From positions 1-44,318 of the forward strand of contig DIUW01000005.1 in assembly GCA_002423125.1 (NCBI GenBank): a DNA stretch of 44,318 bases, given 5' to 3'. The translations under genes were made by a program, and so were the position numbers. This document shows, piece after piece, positions 8,876 through 16,624 of this stretch. Under the pieces are notes generated by a model. It was not told the origin of the DNA, did not search any database, and saw nothing but the letters and a program-made list of their open reading frames with translations. Positions within the stretch are counted from its first letter, which is position 1. The number at the start of each line of letters is the position of its first letter. Source of the stretch: Legionellaceae bacterium UBA6148 (GTDB taxonomy: Bacteria; Pseudomonadota; Gammaproteobacteria; Legionellales; Legionellaceae).

Positions 8876-9217
8876 TCAAATTTGATTTGCAGAGGGGGGC
8901 AACCGTAAATAAAAAACTTGCCCCACACGATTGATATGATCAATTAAATCAAGGTTGTCAATTTGATTAAAAAGAGACAGGTCAATACAATAGGGAAGCA
9001 ATAAGTCATCTAATTGTGTTTCGATTTGATTCAGTTGATCGTAGGTTAAAGCGCTACCAATTAAAGTGAGGTCAATATCTGATCCATTTCGGTAATTTCC
9101 TTTTGATCTTGATCCATAAATAATCGCTTTATCTACTGTAGGATAGCTGGAAAATACGCTACTGATCTGATTGATGGTCGCTTCTTTTAACCCAAAGCGC
9201 ATGGGCTCAGTCGCCAT
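8876..9217 (-). CDS. mntA: MntA-like minimal nucleotidyltransferase antitoxin
   Basis: The 113-aa protein is a minimal nucleotidyltransferase with the GSx10DxD signature: G35-S36 and D47-x-D49 (GSRSKG...GSDIDL). In the HepT/MntA system, MntA adenylylates its HEPN partner to silence it. The ATG at 9217 has GGAGAG eight bases upstream, inside the end of hepT, so the two genes overlap by 11 bases and are translationally coupled. A second in-frame ATG at 9202 lacks such a site. Family assignment is firm; the adenylylation activity is inferred from the family. Confidence 0.85.
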   Translation of the reverse strand: MATEPMRFGLKEATINQISSVFSSYPTVDKAIIYGSRSKGNYRNGSDIDLTLIGSALTYDQLNQIETQLDDLLLPYCIDLSLFNQIDNLDLIDHINRVGQVFYLRLPPSANQI

Positions 9218-9620
9218 TTTTTAAACTCTCCATTTTTTCTCGTAACGTTAAGAATAGGGGGAAAAATCGAGTTGTAATATGAGTAACAATATGTTCAGCT
9301 ACAGCTTGATTATAAGTATGACTGGTTCGATTACGATCACGAATCATGTCCATCCATGCGTCCCCATCTGTAATTAACGCTAATTTAAATGCTTCACGTG
9401 TTGCATCACGCGAACCATGAATTGATACATGTCCTTGCTCACGTAAATAATCACGTAAAACATTCCATGCTAATTCATGAGTATACTCAAAAGCTTGAAT
9501 GAGTCCCTGCTCTTCTAGCTCATTCAGCTTTCCTTTAGCGATAAATTTTTCAAATTGCGACAATGCTTTTTTATAATTCGCAAAACGCTGGATCCAACGC
9601 ACATCTATGGGATCATCCAT
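9207..9620 (-). CDS. hepT: HepT-like HEPN toxin
   Basis: With the ATG at 9620 the protein has 137 residues (the frame is open to a GTG at 9659). It is an all-helical HEPN protein of the HI0074 type. It carries the RNase motif R-x4-H as RNRTSH (R96, H101), extended to R-x4-H-x-Y by Y103. In characterised HepT proteins this tyrosine is the residue adenylylated by MntA. The following gene supplies the nucleotidyltransferase and overlaps by 11 bases, the standard toxin-first arrangement of this family. As inference, it is a ribonuclease toxin used in phage defence or stabilisation. Confidence 0.88.
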   Translation of the reverse strand: MDDPIDVRWIQRFANYKKALSQFEKFIAKGKLNELEEQGLIQAFEYTHELAWNVLRDYLREQGHVSIHGSRDATREAFKLALITDGDAWMDMIRDRNRTSHTYNQAVAEHIVTHITTRFFPLFLTLREKMESLKNGD

Positions 9621-9848
9621 CTTTTGTCTCAATAGGGAGAGTGATTTTGAGTATAACACGTTGGTTGATGCATGTTGAGAACATCATTAAAGGCACTGTC
9701 ACCTGTTTATAAATGAAATGGCGCCAATATTATGGTGAATAATTCCCTTTAAAATTAAGGGGTGTGACTAATCAGACATTTCACTTTAAGTTGACTACGT
9801 TTTTTTTCTGCAAGCCATAAGTCATATTTAGTTGATTCATCCAACTTT
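9621..9848. other. intergenic region upstream of hepT
   Basis: About 230 bases without an intact gene. On the minus strand a short open stretch directly after the HigB-like stop reads KLDESTKYDLWLAEKKRSQLK before stopping. It could be leftover antitoxin-like or other coding sequence, but I cannot assign it. The hepT promoter must lie here; no clear -35/-10 pair stands out. Confidence 0.4.
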
Positions 9849-10007
9849 TTAGCTTAATTCTGGTAAATTCATATCTTCAGGGCAGATGCTGGCATCAAGC
9901 CGTGTAAGTATTAATTGTAGCCGTTTTGCATGCTGCGCCTGTATCCCTGAAAGATTGCCCGTGTTATAGAACCTACCTAATCTTTTATGTTTTATTGTTC
10001 TTATCAT
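9849..10007 (-). pseudogene. truncated HigB-like toxin ORF
   Basis: A 52-codon reading frame runs from ATG at 10007 to TAA at 9849. It begins MIRTIKHKRLGRFYNTG and continues GIQAQHAKRLQLILTRLDA, ending ...PEDMNLPELS. This matches the N-terminal half of HigB/RelE-type toxins (IKSFKHKGLKKFF..G...GIQ..HA.RL...L..LDA....DM..PG). The C-terminal half with the LHPLKG and NWR catalytic region is missing, so it is likely inactive. No HigA antitoxin follows. It lies just after the ssb terminator. Confidence 0.65.
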
Positions 10008-10010
10008 AAT

Positions 10011-10042
10011 AATTAAATAAAAAACCCGCTTGTTAGCGGGTT
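10011..10042 (-). terminator. rho-independent terminator of ssb
   Basis: A perfect 8-bp stem (10023-10030 pairs with 10035-10042, AACCCGCT/AGCGGGTT) closes a TGTT loop. Read on the minus strand it is followed by a T-rich tract (complement of 10011-10022). It lies 26 bases after the ssb stop, so it fits termination of ssb. Confidence 0.9.
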
Positions 10043-10067
10043 ATAGCAAAAATTTTAACGCTGGGAA

Positions 10068-10565
10068 TTAGAACGGGATATCGTCGTTTAAATCATCAAA
10101 CGCGGCTTGGGCAGTTGCTTCGGTCATTGGCTGGCTTTTAGCAGGAGCTGCTTGGGCGCTTGGTTCATTATAGCCAAATTGTCCTTGTGATGGGGTGTCG
10201 TTATAGGACGATGGGCCGCTTTGACCTCCCTTTGAATCGAGCATTTGCATTTCAGATGCGATAATTTCAGTGGTGTACTTATCTTGGCCTTGTTGATCTT
10301 GCCATTTGCGTGTTCTTAGGCTGCCTTCAATATAGAGCTTTGATCCTTTACGAATGTATTCGCCAGCAATTTCGCCGAGACGGTTAAAGCATACCACGCG
10401 GTGCCACTCGGTACGGTCTTGCTTTTCACCGGTTTGTTTGTCTTTCCATGATTCACTTGTTGCAATTGATAACGAGGTAACTGTGTTGCCATTGGGCATT
10501 GTACGAACATCCGGATCGCCGCCAACGTTTCCTACGAGTATAACTTTATTAACTCCGCGTGCCAT
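10068..10565 (-). CDS. ssb: single-stranded DNA-binding protein
   Basis: The 165-aa protein has the SSB OB-fold N-terminus MARGVNKVILVGNVGGDPDVR, the EWHRVV strand and the RKWQDQQGQDKYTTEI segment. A glutamine/glycine/proline-rich linker (about 112-155) follows, then the acidic tip DDLNDDIPF that recruits repair and replication partners. It binds single-stranded DNA as a tetramer in replication, recombination and repair. The start is supported by GGAGAT upstream of the ATG. It is downstream of the yajR-like transporter on the same strand, a pairing common in gammaproteobacteria. Confidence 0.98.
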   Translation of the reverse strand: MARGVNKVILVGNVGGDPDVRTMPNGNTVTSLSIATSESWKDKQTGEKQDRTEWHRVVCFNRLGEIAGEYIRKGSKLYIEGSLRTRKWQDQQGQDKYTTEIIASEMQMLDSKGGQSGPSSYNDTPSQGQFGYNEPSAQAAPAKSQPMTEATAQAAFDDLNDDIPF

Positions 10566-10626
10566 GTGTATCTCCAGTTATTATTGAATTGGACTTGAAT
10601 GATTCCAATCGAGATTATACGCAACT

Positions 10627-11985
10627 TCAGTGACTATTATCAATAATTGCCTCCGCACTACCGCTGATATAAGTGTCTTTTGAAATGCGAAGGTATACTA
10701 TCTTGTCTTGATGAGAAATGGATACGGAACTTACGCCGGGGAGTTGATTCAGCTGCTCTTGAAGGCTGACTTCATCTGTAATAGTCTTTTTGAGCTGAAT
10801 CGTATGGGTTAGTTGATATGTATTGGGTTGCATAAACGAAGCAATCAGAACCCAAAGTAGGCTAATTAGGGTGTTCACTAGAAAAATTCCTGTACCCCCC
10901 GCATATTGAAACATCACGCCCGCTAATGTACCGCCAACGAAAATGCCAAGGAATTGGCTACTTGAGTAAACTCCCATTGCCGTTCCCTTGTTCGTCGCGC
11001 CGGCTTGTCTTGATACCAGTGAGGGTAGCGTCGCCTCAAGAATATTAAAGGCAATGAAATACACGATCATCGCGACGCATAAGCTTATCCAATGTTGATT
11101 TAATAATACCAATGTAAGCTGACTGATCGTTGTTAGTGTGACCGCAAGCATAAAAATGAATTTCATTCGTCGATATCGTTCGCCCACCGCAATAATGGGC
11201 ATCATCACGATGAAAGCGAATAGCATTAACGGCAGGTAAAAATGCCACGGCTCGGAGAGTTCACCTTGTTGAATGTGTTGTTTTAATAATAAAGGTAGGA
11301 CATAAAACGTTGACGTTAAGATTAAATGTTGAAAAAAAATACCGACGTTGAGTCGCTGCAGGTGGCGATTTTTCAAGACCGGTATAAATTGCCGCGATCG
11401 GATTACATCATGCCCATGGAAGGGGTCTTTTACGGGGGTTGGGATGACTAAGTGGAGCAGGACTAATGCAAAACAGGCGAGTCCGGCTGTTAAATAGAAG
11501 ATGCCTGCAAGCCCCGTATGTTCAGTAAGAATAGGGCTTATGATCATGGCAATACTAAATGAAACGCCAATCGTGATTCCAACAACAGCCATGGCTTTCG
11601 TTCGCTGTTCATCTGGAGTTAAATCAGCCAGCAGGGCGATTAATACGCTGCCAATTGCCCCTGCTCCTTGTAATACTCGCGCAACAATCATCATTTCAAT
11701 GGAGTGTGCAAATGCCCCCATAACGCTACCGATAGCAAAAAGAATCAATCCGATGGTGATCATTGGTTTTCGGCCAAAACGATCCGATAACAGACCGAAT
11801 GGAATTTGTAAGATGCCTTGGCTTAATCCATAACATCCGAGCGCAACCCCCATCAGCATCGGAGTTGCGCCGCTGAGCTCTCCGGCATGTAACGTGAAAA
11901 CGGGGATTAACATAAATAATCCCAGTAGGCGGAACGAGAAAATAGTTGCAATAGGGAAAACGGTGTGGCGCCAAGCATAACTCAT
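10627..11985 (-). CDS. yajR: YajR-like major facilitator superfamily transporter
   Basis: The 452-aa protein has 12 predicted membrane segments and the MFS motif A GLLSDRFGRKP near residues 61-71. The N-terminal half closely follows E. coli YajR (FSLRLLGLFML..., YGLSQGILQIPFGLLSDRFGRKP, ARVLQGAGAIGSVLIALLADLT). After the last helix there is a small soluble domain (about 390-445; LPGVSSVSISHQDKIVYLRI) matching YajR's ferredoxin-like YAM domain. YajR is a proton-coupled inner-membrane exporter of uncertain substrate. The adjacency to ssb supports the assignment. Confidence 0.88.
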   Translation of the reverse strand: MSYAWRHTVFPIATIFSFRLLGLFMLIPVFTLHAGELSGATPMLMGVALGCYGLSQGILQIPFGLLSDRFGRKPMITIGLILFAIGSVMGAFAHSIEMMIVARVLQGAGAIGSVLIALLADLTPDEQRTKAMAVVGITIGVSFSIAMIISPILTEHTGLAGIFYLTAGLACFALVLLHLVIPTPVKDPFHGHDVIRSRQFIPVLKNRHLQRLNVGIFFQHLILTSTFYVLPLLLKQHIQQGELSEPWHFYLPLMLFAFIVMMPIIAVGERYRRMKFIFMLAVTLTTISQLTLVLLNQHWISLCVAMIVYFIAFNILEATLPSLVSRQAGATNKGTAMGVYSSSQFLGIFVGGTLAGVMFQYAGGTGIFLVNTLISLLWVLIASFMQPNTYQLTHTIQLKKTITDEVSLQEQLNQLPGVSSVSISHQDKIVYLRISKDTYISGSAEAIIDNSH

Positions 11986-12072
11986 GAAGTGACTTCTGTA
12001 TTTGTTTATAATGGTGTGTGTAAAGGGTACAAAATTGAAGCGCGCAAAACAAGCAATTTTTGATCACTAGAA

Positions 12073-12101
12073 TTGACAGTGTCATAGAACAACGGTAGTT
12101 T
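12073..12101 (+). promoter_or_regulatory. possible sigma70 promoter for fabL-like gene
   Basis: TTGACA (12073-12078) is followed after 17 bases by TAGTTT (12096-12101), a consensus -35 with a poor -10. It lies about 30 bases before the start at 12132. The -35 is embedded in a small palindrome, TGACAGTGTCA. This is speculative without transcript data. Confidence 0.35.
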
Positions 12102-12131
12102 GGCAAATTTTAGTTATTGAATGAGGTTATT

Positions 12132-12887
12132 ATGAACCAAGCACTGATGAACAAAGTTGCATTAATTACAGGTGGGGCGCGAGGCATTGGCCGGGCAACG
12201 GCATTGAAGCTGGCTCGTTCGGGAGTCGATATTGCGATTGTTTATTATAATAGTTCAGACGAAGCGGCTGTGTTGGTAGAGGAAATCAAAGCCCTCGGCC
12301 GAAAAGCCTGTGCAATTCAGGCGAATGTTGCTGATCATCAATCGGTGAAAGAAATGATGACTCAGTTTCAAACGCATTTTGATTCACTGGATTTTTTAAT
12401 TAGTAATGCGGCGAGTGGTGTATTAAAGCCGGCTATGAAAATGACAACCAAGCACTGGCGTTGGTGTATGGAGACGAATGCGTTAGCCTTGAATCATTTG
12501 GTGACAGAAGCGCGAGCGTTGATGCCAAAAGGCGCGCGTGTTGTTGCGCTGTCAAGCTTAGGTGCGCAACGGGCTATTCCTAACTATGCGTTTATTGGTG
12601 CGTCTAAAGCCGCTCTAGAGGCGTTAGTGCGGTCATTAAGTCTTGAGTTGGCGGAAGACGGGATTAGCGTGAATACGGTCTCAGCAGGCGTTGTGGACAC
12701 CGATGCATTGAAGCATTTCCCTAATCGGGAGCATTTATTAGAAGAGTATCAAGCGCACGCTTTAGCTGATCGGCCATTAACACCTGAAGATGTTGCGGAT
12801 ACGGTGTATTTACTGTGCTTACCTGAAGCAGGAATGATTAAAGGCCATACGTTGTTCGTGGATGCAGGTTATAGCGTAGTCGGTTAG
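12132..12887 (+). CDS. fabL: FabL-type enoyl-ACP reductase (SDR)
   Basis: From the ATG at 12132 (GAGG five bases upstream; the frame is open to a TTG at 12117) this is a 251-aa SDR. It shows TGGARGIG (13-20) and the spacing Y152-x6-K159 (NYAFIGASK) that marks enoyl-ACP reductases instead of the classical YxxxK. It shares distinctive blocks with Bacillus FabL: NAASGVLKPAM, SSLG, SKAALEAL and TDALKHFPNRE. FabL reduces the enoyl-ACP double bond in the last step of fatty-acid elongation and is naturally insensitive to triclosan. It is followed by ftsB on the same strand. The alternative is a paralogous reductase of unknown substrate. Confidence 0.82.
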   Translation: MNQALMNKVALITGGARGIGRATALKLARSGVDIAIVYYNSSDEAAVLVEEIKALGRKACAIQANVADHQSVKEMMTQFQTHFDSLDFLISNAASGVLKPAMKMTTKHWRWCMETNALALNHLVTEARALMPKGARVVALSSLGAQRAIPNYAFIGASKAALEALVRSLSLELAEDGISVNTVSAGVVDTDALKHFPNREHLLEEYQAHALADRPLTPEDVADTVYLLCLPEAGMIKGHTLFVDAGYSVVG

Positions 12888-12901
12888 GTGGCTCGATTTT
12901 A

Positions 12902-12930
12902 GTGTGATTTTTTGTCATAATAAATCACAC
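12902..12930. repeat. 9-bp inverted repeat upstream of ftsB
   Basis: GTGTGATTT (12902-12910) and AAATCACAC (12922-12930) are perfect inverted copies separated by 11 bases. It begins 15 bases after the fabL stop and ends 19 bases before the ftsB start. It could be a weak hairpin or a protein-binding site for ftsB. There is no clear poly-T tract after it. Confidence 0.55.
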
Positions 12931-12948
12931 TGCTTAATGGATATCACA

Positions 12949-13218
12949 ATGCGAATGATAGGGTTATTTTTGTTATTAGTACTTTTGAGCTTACAGTACA
13001 AACTGTGGTTCGGTGATGGCAGTGTTTTACAATCGGCACAGCTTGATAAAAAATTAGCCCTACAAGAAGAAACTAATAATAAGCTCGCCGCGCGAAACCG
13101 TGCTGTTGAGGCTGATATTGTAGAGCTTAAATCAGGCGATCAAGCATTAGAAGAACAGGCGCGATTCGATTTAGGCATGGTGAAGCAAGGCGAGACCTAT
13201 TATCAATTTGTTGATTAG
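12949..13218 (+). CDS. ftsB: cell division protein FtsB
   Basis: From the ATG at 12949 this is an 89-aa single-pass protein: a short N-terminus, a membrane helix (IGLFLLLVLLSLQY, about 3-16), then a leucine-zipper-like coiled coil (about 28-66) and a short C-terminal tail with the typical ARFDLGMVKQGETYYQ block. FtsB forms a complex with FtsL and FtsQ in the divisome at mid-cell. The frame is open further upstream, but the family's N-terminus starts directly at the helix. It is not next to ispD, its usual neighbour; here it lies between fabL and the mevalonate genes. Confidence 0.88.
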   Translation: MRMIGLFLLLVLLSLQYKLWFGDGSVLQSAQLDKKLALQEETNNKLAARNRAVEADIVELKSGDQALEEQARFDLGMVKQGETYYQFVD

Positions 13219-13221
13219 ATA

Positions 13222-14106
13222 TTAAACCGCAATCATTTCTATATCTACAGGCAGGGATTCTTTATCCCATAAGCTGACCACAAACCCACCACCACCGGAT
13301 CCGGTTGGTTTTACGGCGATTGCCCCTGCATTTCGCAACATCAACATGTGCTGTTGTAAGCTTTCACTGACTAAGCCCCATTGGAGAAAGCAATTGTCTG
13401 CCAGAGTGATCGCATCGGCGAGAATTTTGGGTGCTTGGGGACTATCGTGTTCAAGTGCTTCACGAGCTTGATGGACACTATCGTCCATCTGTTGATCGAT
13501 GTGCTGGCTTAATTGAGGGTCTTTATTCCAAATGGATTGCACTTGGTTGATACAGTGTGAGGTGATGCCAATCTGTCCGCAGGACGATAGATACCACTTC
13601 GGTTGCCAGGATTGATGAAGCGGGGTACTTTGGCCTTTTTTGAATAATATGCCCCCTGTTGCGGTAACGCCGGCGATGTCCAAACCACTGCTTTTTCCGT
13701 GAAACAGGTTCTCTAGTTGTGTTGCAAAAAATTGAAGATTTTGTTGCTCGATGAGTTCTTGTGCGAGAAACCAACGCGCTGTTGCTACGCAGAGAGCCGC
13801 CGATGCGCCCATGCCGACACCGATGGGGATGTTGCTGTGTAGATTGAATTGACCACTGAGACTGTTGATGGATTTTCCTAGTAAATGCATTCCATGTTCA
13901 AGAACGCTCCAAAATAACAGATGTAGATCGCTTCCGCTCTCACCAGAATAATTCGCGCCTAGATCAGACGTCGATGGGTAGTAGCTTAATGTTAATTTTC
14001 TGCTGGTTACTGGGAAGACCAGGGCACTATGACCTCTAATGACCGCGTGTTCACCTGCCAATATCCATTTGCCGTGGGTTGTTGTTTCAAAGTCAGATAA
14101 CATCAT
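13222..14106 (-). CDS. mvaK1: mevalonate kinase
   Basis: This 294-aa GHMP-family kinase shows the mevalonate kinase N-terminus GKWILAGEHAVIRG (12-25), the ATP-binding motif PIGVGMGASAAL (94-105), the KSSGLD catalytic-aspartate block (about 137-142), and a C-terminal KPTGSGGGGFVV glycine-rich motif. It phosphorylates mevalonate in the cytoplasm, the first committed kinase step toward isopentenyl diphosphate. The start overlaps the end of mvaD by 14 bases (11 if the second ATG is used); TAGGAAA precedes it, so the two genes are coupled. It is slightly short compared with the ~300-330 aa bacterial forms but complete in motifs. Confidence 0.88.
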   Translation of the reverse strand: MMLSDFETTTHGKWILAGEHAVIRGHSALVFPVTSRKLTLSYYPSTSDLGANYSGESGSDLHLLFWSVLEHGMHLLGKSINSLSGQFNLHSNIPIGVGMGASAALCVATARWFLAQELIEQQNLQFFATQLENLFHGKSSGLDIAGVTATGGILFKKGQSTPLHQSWQPKWYLSSCGQIGITSHCINQVQSIWNKDPQLSQHIDQQMDDSVHQAREALEHDSPQAPKILADAITLADNCFLQWGLVSESLQQHMLMLRNAGAIAVKPTGSGGGGFVVSLWDKESLPVDIEMIAV

Positions 14107-15040
14107 AATTTCCTACTAAATGATCTTGCTTGAATTGCTGTGCAAGCGCGGCCTGTTCGGGTTTATAAAGTAGATGGATATTCGGACCGGCATCCATCGT
14201 GACAATCGGCCCCTCGTTGCCTCGATTCCATAAGTCTTGCACGAGACGTAAGATTTCCTGACTTCTGGGGGTGATGTAATGAAATGGTTCTGTGCAGGTT
14301 GAAAACAAGGTATGCATCGAATGAAACTCACGCCAACATATTTGATATGCACTCTCCCAGTCCTTTGCATTAAATGCATTGAGGAGCAATTTTAGATTTT
14401 CGGTTGCTTGTTGGCATCGAGCGTTGTAATGGGGACTCGTACGTATGCGTAGATGCGCATCGCTGGACGACACGGATTTTTCGCTATCACTGATGATGAT
14501 CGCCTGATGCAGTAACGCTGGATAAGGGACATCGATTGCGCTTACGTTTTCTTCAGACCACAATGCCCAAGGTGAAAAAAATGATCGGCAGGATGATCCT
14601 GACCCTAAACGACTCAATTGTGCTTGCTCTTCAACGGATAATAAAGGGGTATTGGTGAGCTCGCAGAGAGCAAGTGTCGCACATTTGGTTAAAGCGGCAA
14701 AGCTTGAGGCCGAGCTTGCTAAACCACTTCCTTGAGGGAAATTGTTGCATGATCGAATGATAAAGGAGCCTTTATAATTGAAATGAGTCTTGAGTCTGTC
14801 TAGATGTTGTAAAAATCGTGATTGGCCCGCGGCCGTGAGAGCGAATGGTTTGTAGCCAGGGAGTTCGAGGGGCTCCCAGATATCACGAGAATGTGATTGT
14901 GATTCGAGACTGACATTACTCGTTAATTGATTGAGTGTATACGAGAGCGAGGGGTTGATCGGCAGATTGTTTTCTACATTACTCTTCCCCATGTATTTTA
15001 TCAGTGCAATATTTGAGGGTGCTTGGGCAAACCACTGCAT
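14093..15040 (-). CDS. mvaD: diphosphomevalonate decarboxylase
   Basis: The 315-aa GHMP enzyme begins QWFAQAPSNIALIKYMGK (family substrate-binding block A-P-x-N-I-A-L-x-K-Y-x-G-K), continues LPINPSLSYTL, and has the phosphate-binding SGLASSASSFAAL. Later YPALLHQAIIISDSEKSVSS and TMDAGPNIHLLYKP match the diphosphomevalonate decarboxylase catalytic-aspartate and C-terminal blocks. It performs the ATP-dependent decarboxylation giving isopentenyl diphosphate. It is coupled to the mevalonate kinase. Phosphomevalonate kinase, HMG-CoA reductase and HMG-CoA synthase are not in the window. Confidence 0.9.
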   Translation of the reverse strand: MQWFAQAPSNIALIKYMGKSNVENNLPINPSLSYTLNQLTSNVSLESQSHSRDIWEPLELPGYKPFALTAAGQSRFLQHLDRLKTHFNYKGSFIIRSCNNFPQGSGLASSASSFAALTKCATLALCELTNTPLLSVEEQAQLSRLGSGSSCRSFFSPWALWSEENVSAIDVPYPALLHQAIIISDSEKSVSSSDAHLRIRTSPHYNARCQQATENLKLLLNAFNAKDWESAYQICWREFHSMHTLFSTCTEPFHYITPRSQEILRLVQDLWNRGNEGPIVTMDAGPNIHLLYKPEQAALAQQFKQDHLVGNYDVI

Positions 15041-15051
15041 TTTTTTCTCCT

Positions 15052-15705
15052 TTAACGTCCTGGGGTATCATGCCATAGTATTTTGTGTAACTGCAGTTGG
15101 AAACGGACTGACAATCGATCACGTACAATCCAGTCTGCAAGTAATGAAGGGTCTAACTGCCCCCAACTGGGTGAGAAAAGAATCTGGACATGTTCGGTGA
15201 GTTTATGCTGAATGATTTGATCACAGGCCCATTGATAATCATGCTCACTGCAAATGACAAATTTGATTTGATCGCTGGGTTTTAAGTAATTCAAATTGGA
15301 AAACAGATTTTTGTCGCATTCGCCGGAGTCAGGTGTTTTGAGATCCATGACAATCATGACACGCGGGTCAACGTGTTCGAGCGAACGAGCACCACTGGTC
15401 TCTAATGATACCGCGAGTCCTTTGTCACAAAGATGCTTGAGTAAATCGATGCAACCGGGTTGTGCCAAAGGCTCACCGCCCGTGACGCACACGTTGAGGC
15501 AGTTGTAATCAGTAATCTGTTGTATGATTTGATCCAATTCAATGTGTTGACCGCCATGAAAGGCGTAAGCCGTGTCGCAATACTGGCAGCGTAATGGGCA
15601 TCCCGTTAGGCGTACAAAAACAGTAGGAAGGCCTACTGTGGTTGATTCACCCTGTAATGAATAAAAAATTTCGGTGATGCGCAATGATGTTGGTGTTTTT
15701 TTCAT
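15052..15705 (-). CDS. queE: 7-carboxy-7-deazaguanine synthase QueE
   Basis: The 217-aa radical SAM enzyme has the cluster-binding cysteines C36-x3-C40-x2-C43 (GCPLRCQYCDT), a FYSLQGES entry block, and GGEP (VTGGEPLAQPG) for SAM binding. It rearranges 6-carboxytetrahydropterin to 7-carboxy-7-deazaguanine in queuosine (tRNA wobble base) biosynthesis. It starts 10 bases after the cpoB stop on the same strand; the pal-cpoB-queE order is widespread in gammaproteobacteria. The length is typical. Some systems also attribute a stress role to QueE, which this sequence does not address. Confidence 0.95.
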   Translation of the reverse strand: MKKTPTSLRITEIFYSLQGESTTVGLPTVFVRLTGCPLRCQYCDTAYAFHGGQHIELDQIIQQITDYNCLNVCVTGGEPLAQPGCIDLLKHLCDKGLAVSLETSGARSLEHVDPRVMIVMDLKTPDSGECDKNLFSNLNYLKPSDQIKFVICSEHDYQWACDQIIQHKLTEHVQILFSPSWGQLDPSLLADWIVRDRLSVRFQLQLHKILWHDTPGR

Positions 15706-15715
15706 AGCGTTGTGA

Positions 15716-16624
15716 TTACCTGCTCAGCGATTTTAACTTTGCCTCAGCCAAACGAGCCGTGTTTGTATCGGGATAATTTTTAAGCACTTGTTTTAAACGC
15801 ATGATAGCGTCTTGTTTTTTCCCCGATGCAGCCAAAGCATAACCTATTTTGAGAAGGCTGGGTGCCGATTTGCTGGAGGAAGGAAACTGTTGCAATACCG
15901 TTTCAAAATGTGTAATGGCTTGCGAGTAATCTTTTTGAGTCATGTAAAGCTCACCCAACCAATATTGGGCATTAGCGGTATACCCACCTTTGGGATAGTC
16001 ATTCACAAATGATTGCATGGCTTTTCTGGCTTCATCAAAACGCTTTGTTTTAATTAAATCAAACGCGGCAAGATAGCGAATTTGCTCTTCTGCGGGATTG
16101 CTATCGTGTAAAGGATTATTGGTTGCCGGGATAACCTTTGTCGCCTGAGTGGTTGAGATAGAGACGGGCGGAGCAGGAGAAGGAATAGGGGGCGTTACTA
16201 TCGGTATGGTTTTGCTTGATGCTTGTGAGGGTGTATTGCGAAGCCGTGCATCTAAATCTTTATAGTAAGCCAGCAATTGTTCTTGAAGTAGCTTTACAGC
16301 ATGAGCTTGCTCTTCAAGCTGTCCACGCAGTTCTTGGACTTCTTGTTCTAGCGTTTTGATTTGATTTAAAAGTGAGGCATTATTCTTGTTGGAATTTGAC
16401 AGCGTTGTTTCACGCGCAAGAGGTTGTTCGTCGGTATAGCCAAAGTCATCGTTGCTACGGTTTTGGCGGGTACTATTGACAAGAGGCCGTTCATTTTCCT
16501 CTTGGGCTTGATCATAAACTGAAAAATTTTCGCTCTCGTCAACAACCGGGGCCTCAGCATAGACGGCCCACGGGAGTAGACAAATAATACATGTCGCAAG
16601 GATTAGCCGACAAGATTTAATCAT
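15716..16624 (-). CDS. cpoB: cell division coordinator CpoB (YbgF)
   Basis: This 302-aa periplasmic protein has a signal peptide (about 1-24), a charged and Pro/Ser-rich N-terminal part, and a coiled-coil trimerisation segment (about 85-125, LLNQIKTLEQEVQELRGQL). It ends with three tetratricopeptide-like repeats (about 180-300), e.g. YWLGELYMTQKDYSQAITHFETVL. CpoB coordinates septal peptidoglycan synthesis with Tol-Pal constriction of the outer membrane. The start overlaps the pal stop by 4 bases (ATGA), giving tight coupling. A proline-rich linker (about 142-155) is notable but normal for the family. Confidence 0.93.
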   Translation of the reverse strand: MIKSCRLILATCIICLLPWAVYAEAPVVDESENFSVYDQAQEENERPLVNSTRQNRSNDDFGYTDEQPLARETTLSNSNKNNASLLNQIKTLEQEVQELRGQLEEQAHAVKLLQEQLLAYYKDLDARLRNTPSQASSKTIPIVTPPIPSPAPPVSISTTQATKVIPATNNPLHDSNPAEEQIRYLAAFDLIKTKRFDEARKAMQSFVNDYPKGGYTANAQYWLGELYMTQKDYSQAITHFETVLQQFPSSSKSAPSLLKIGYALAASGKKQDAIMRLKQVLKNYPDTNTARLAEAKLKSLSR

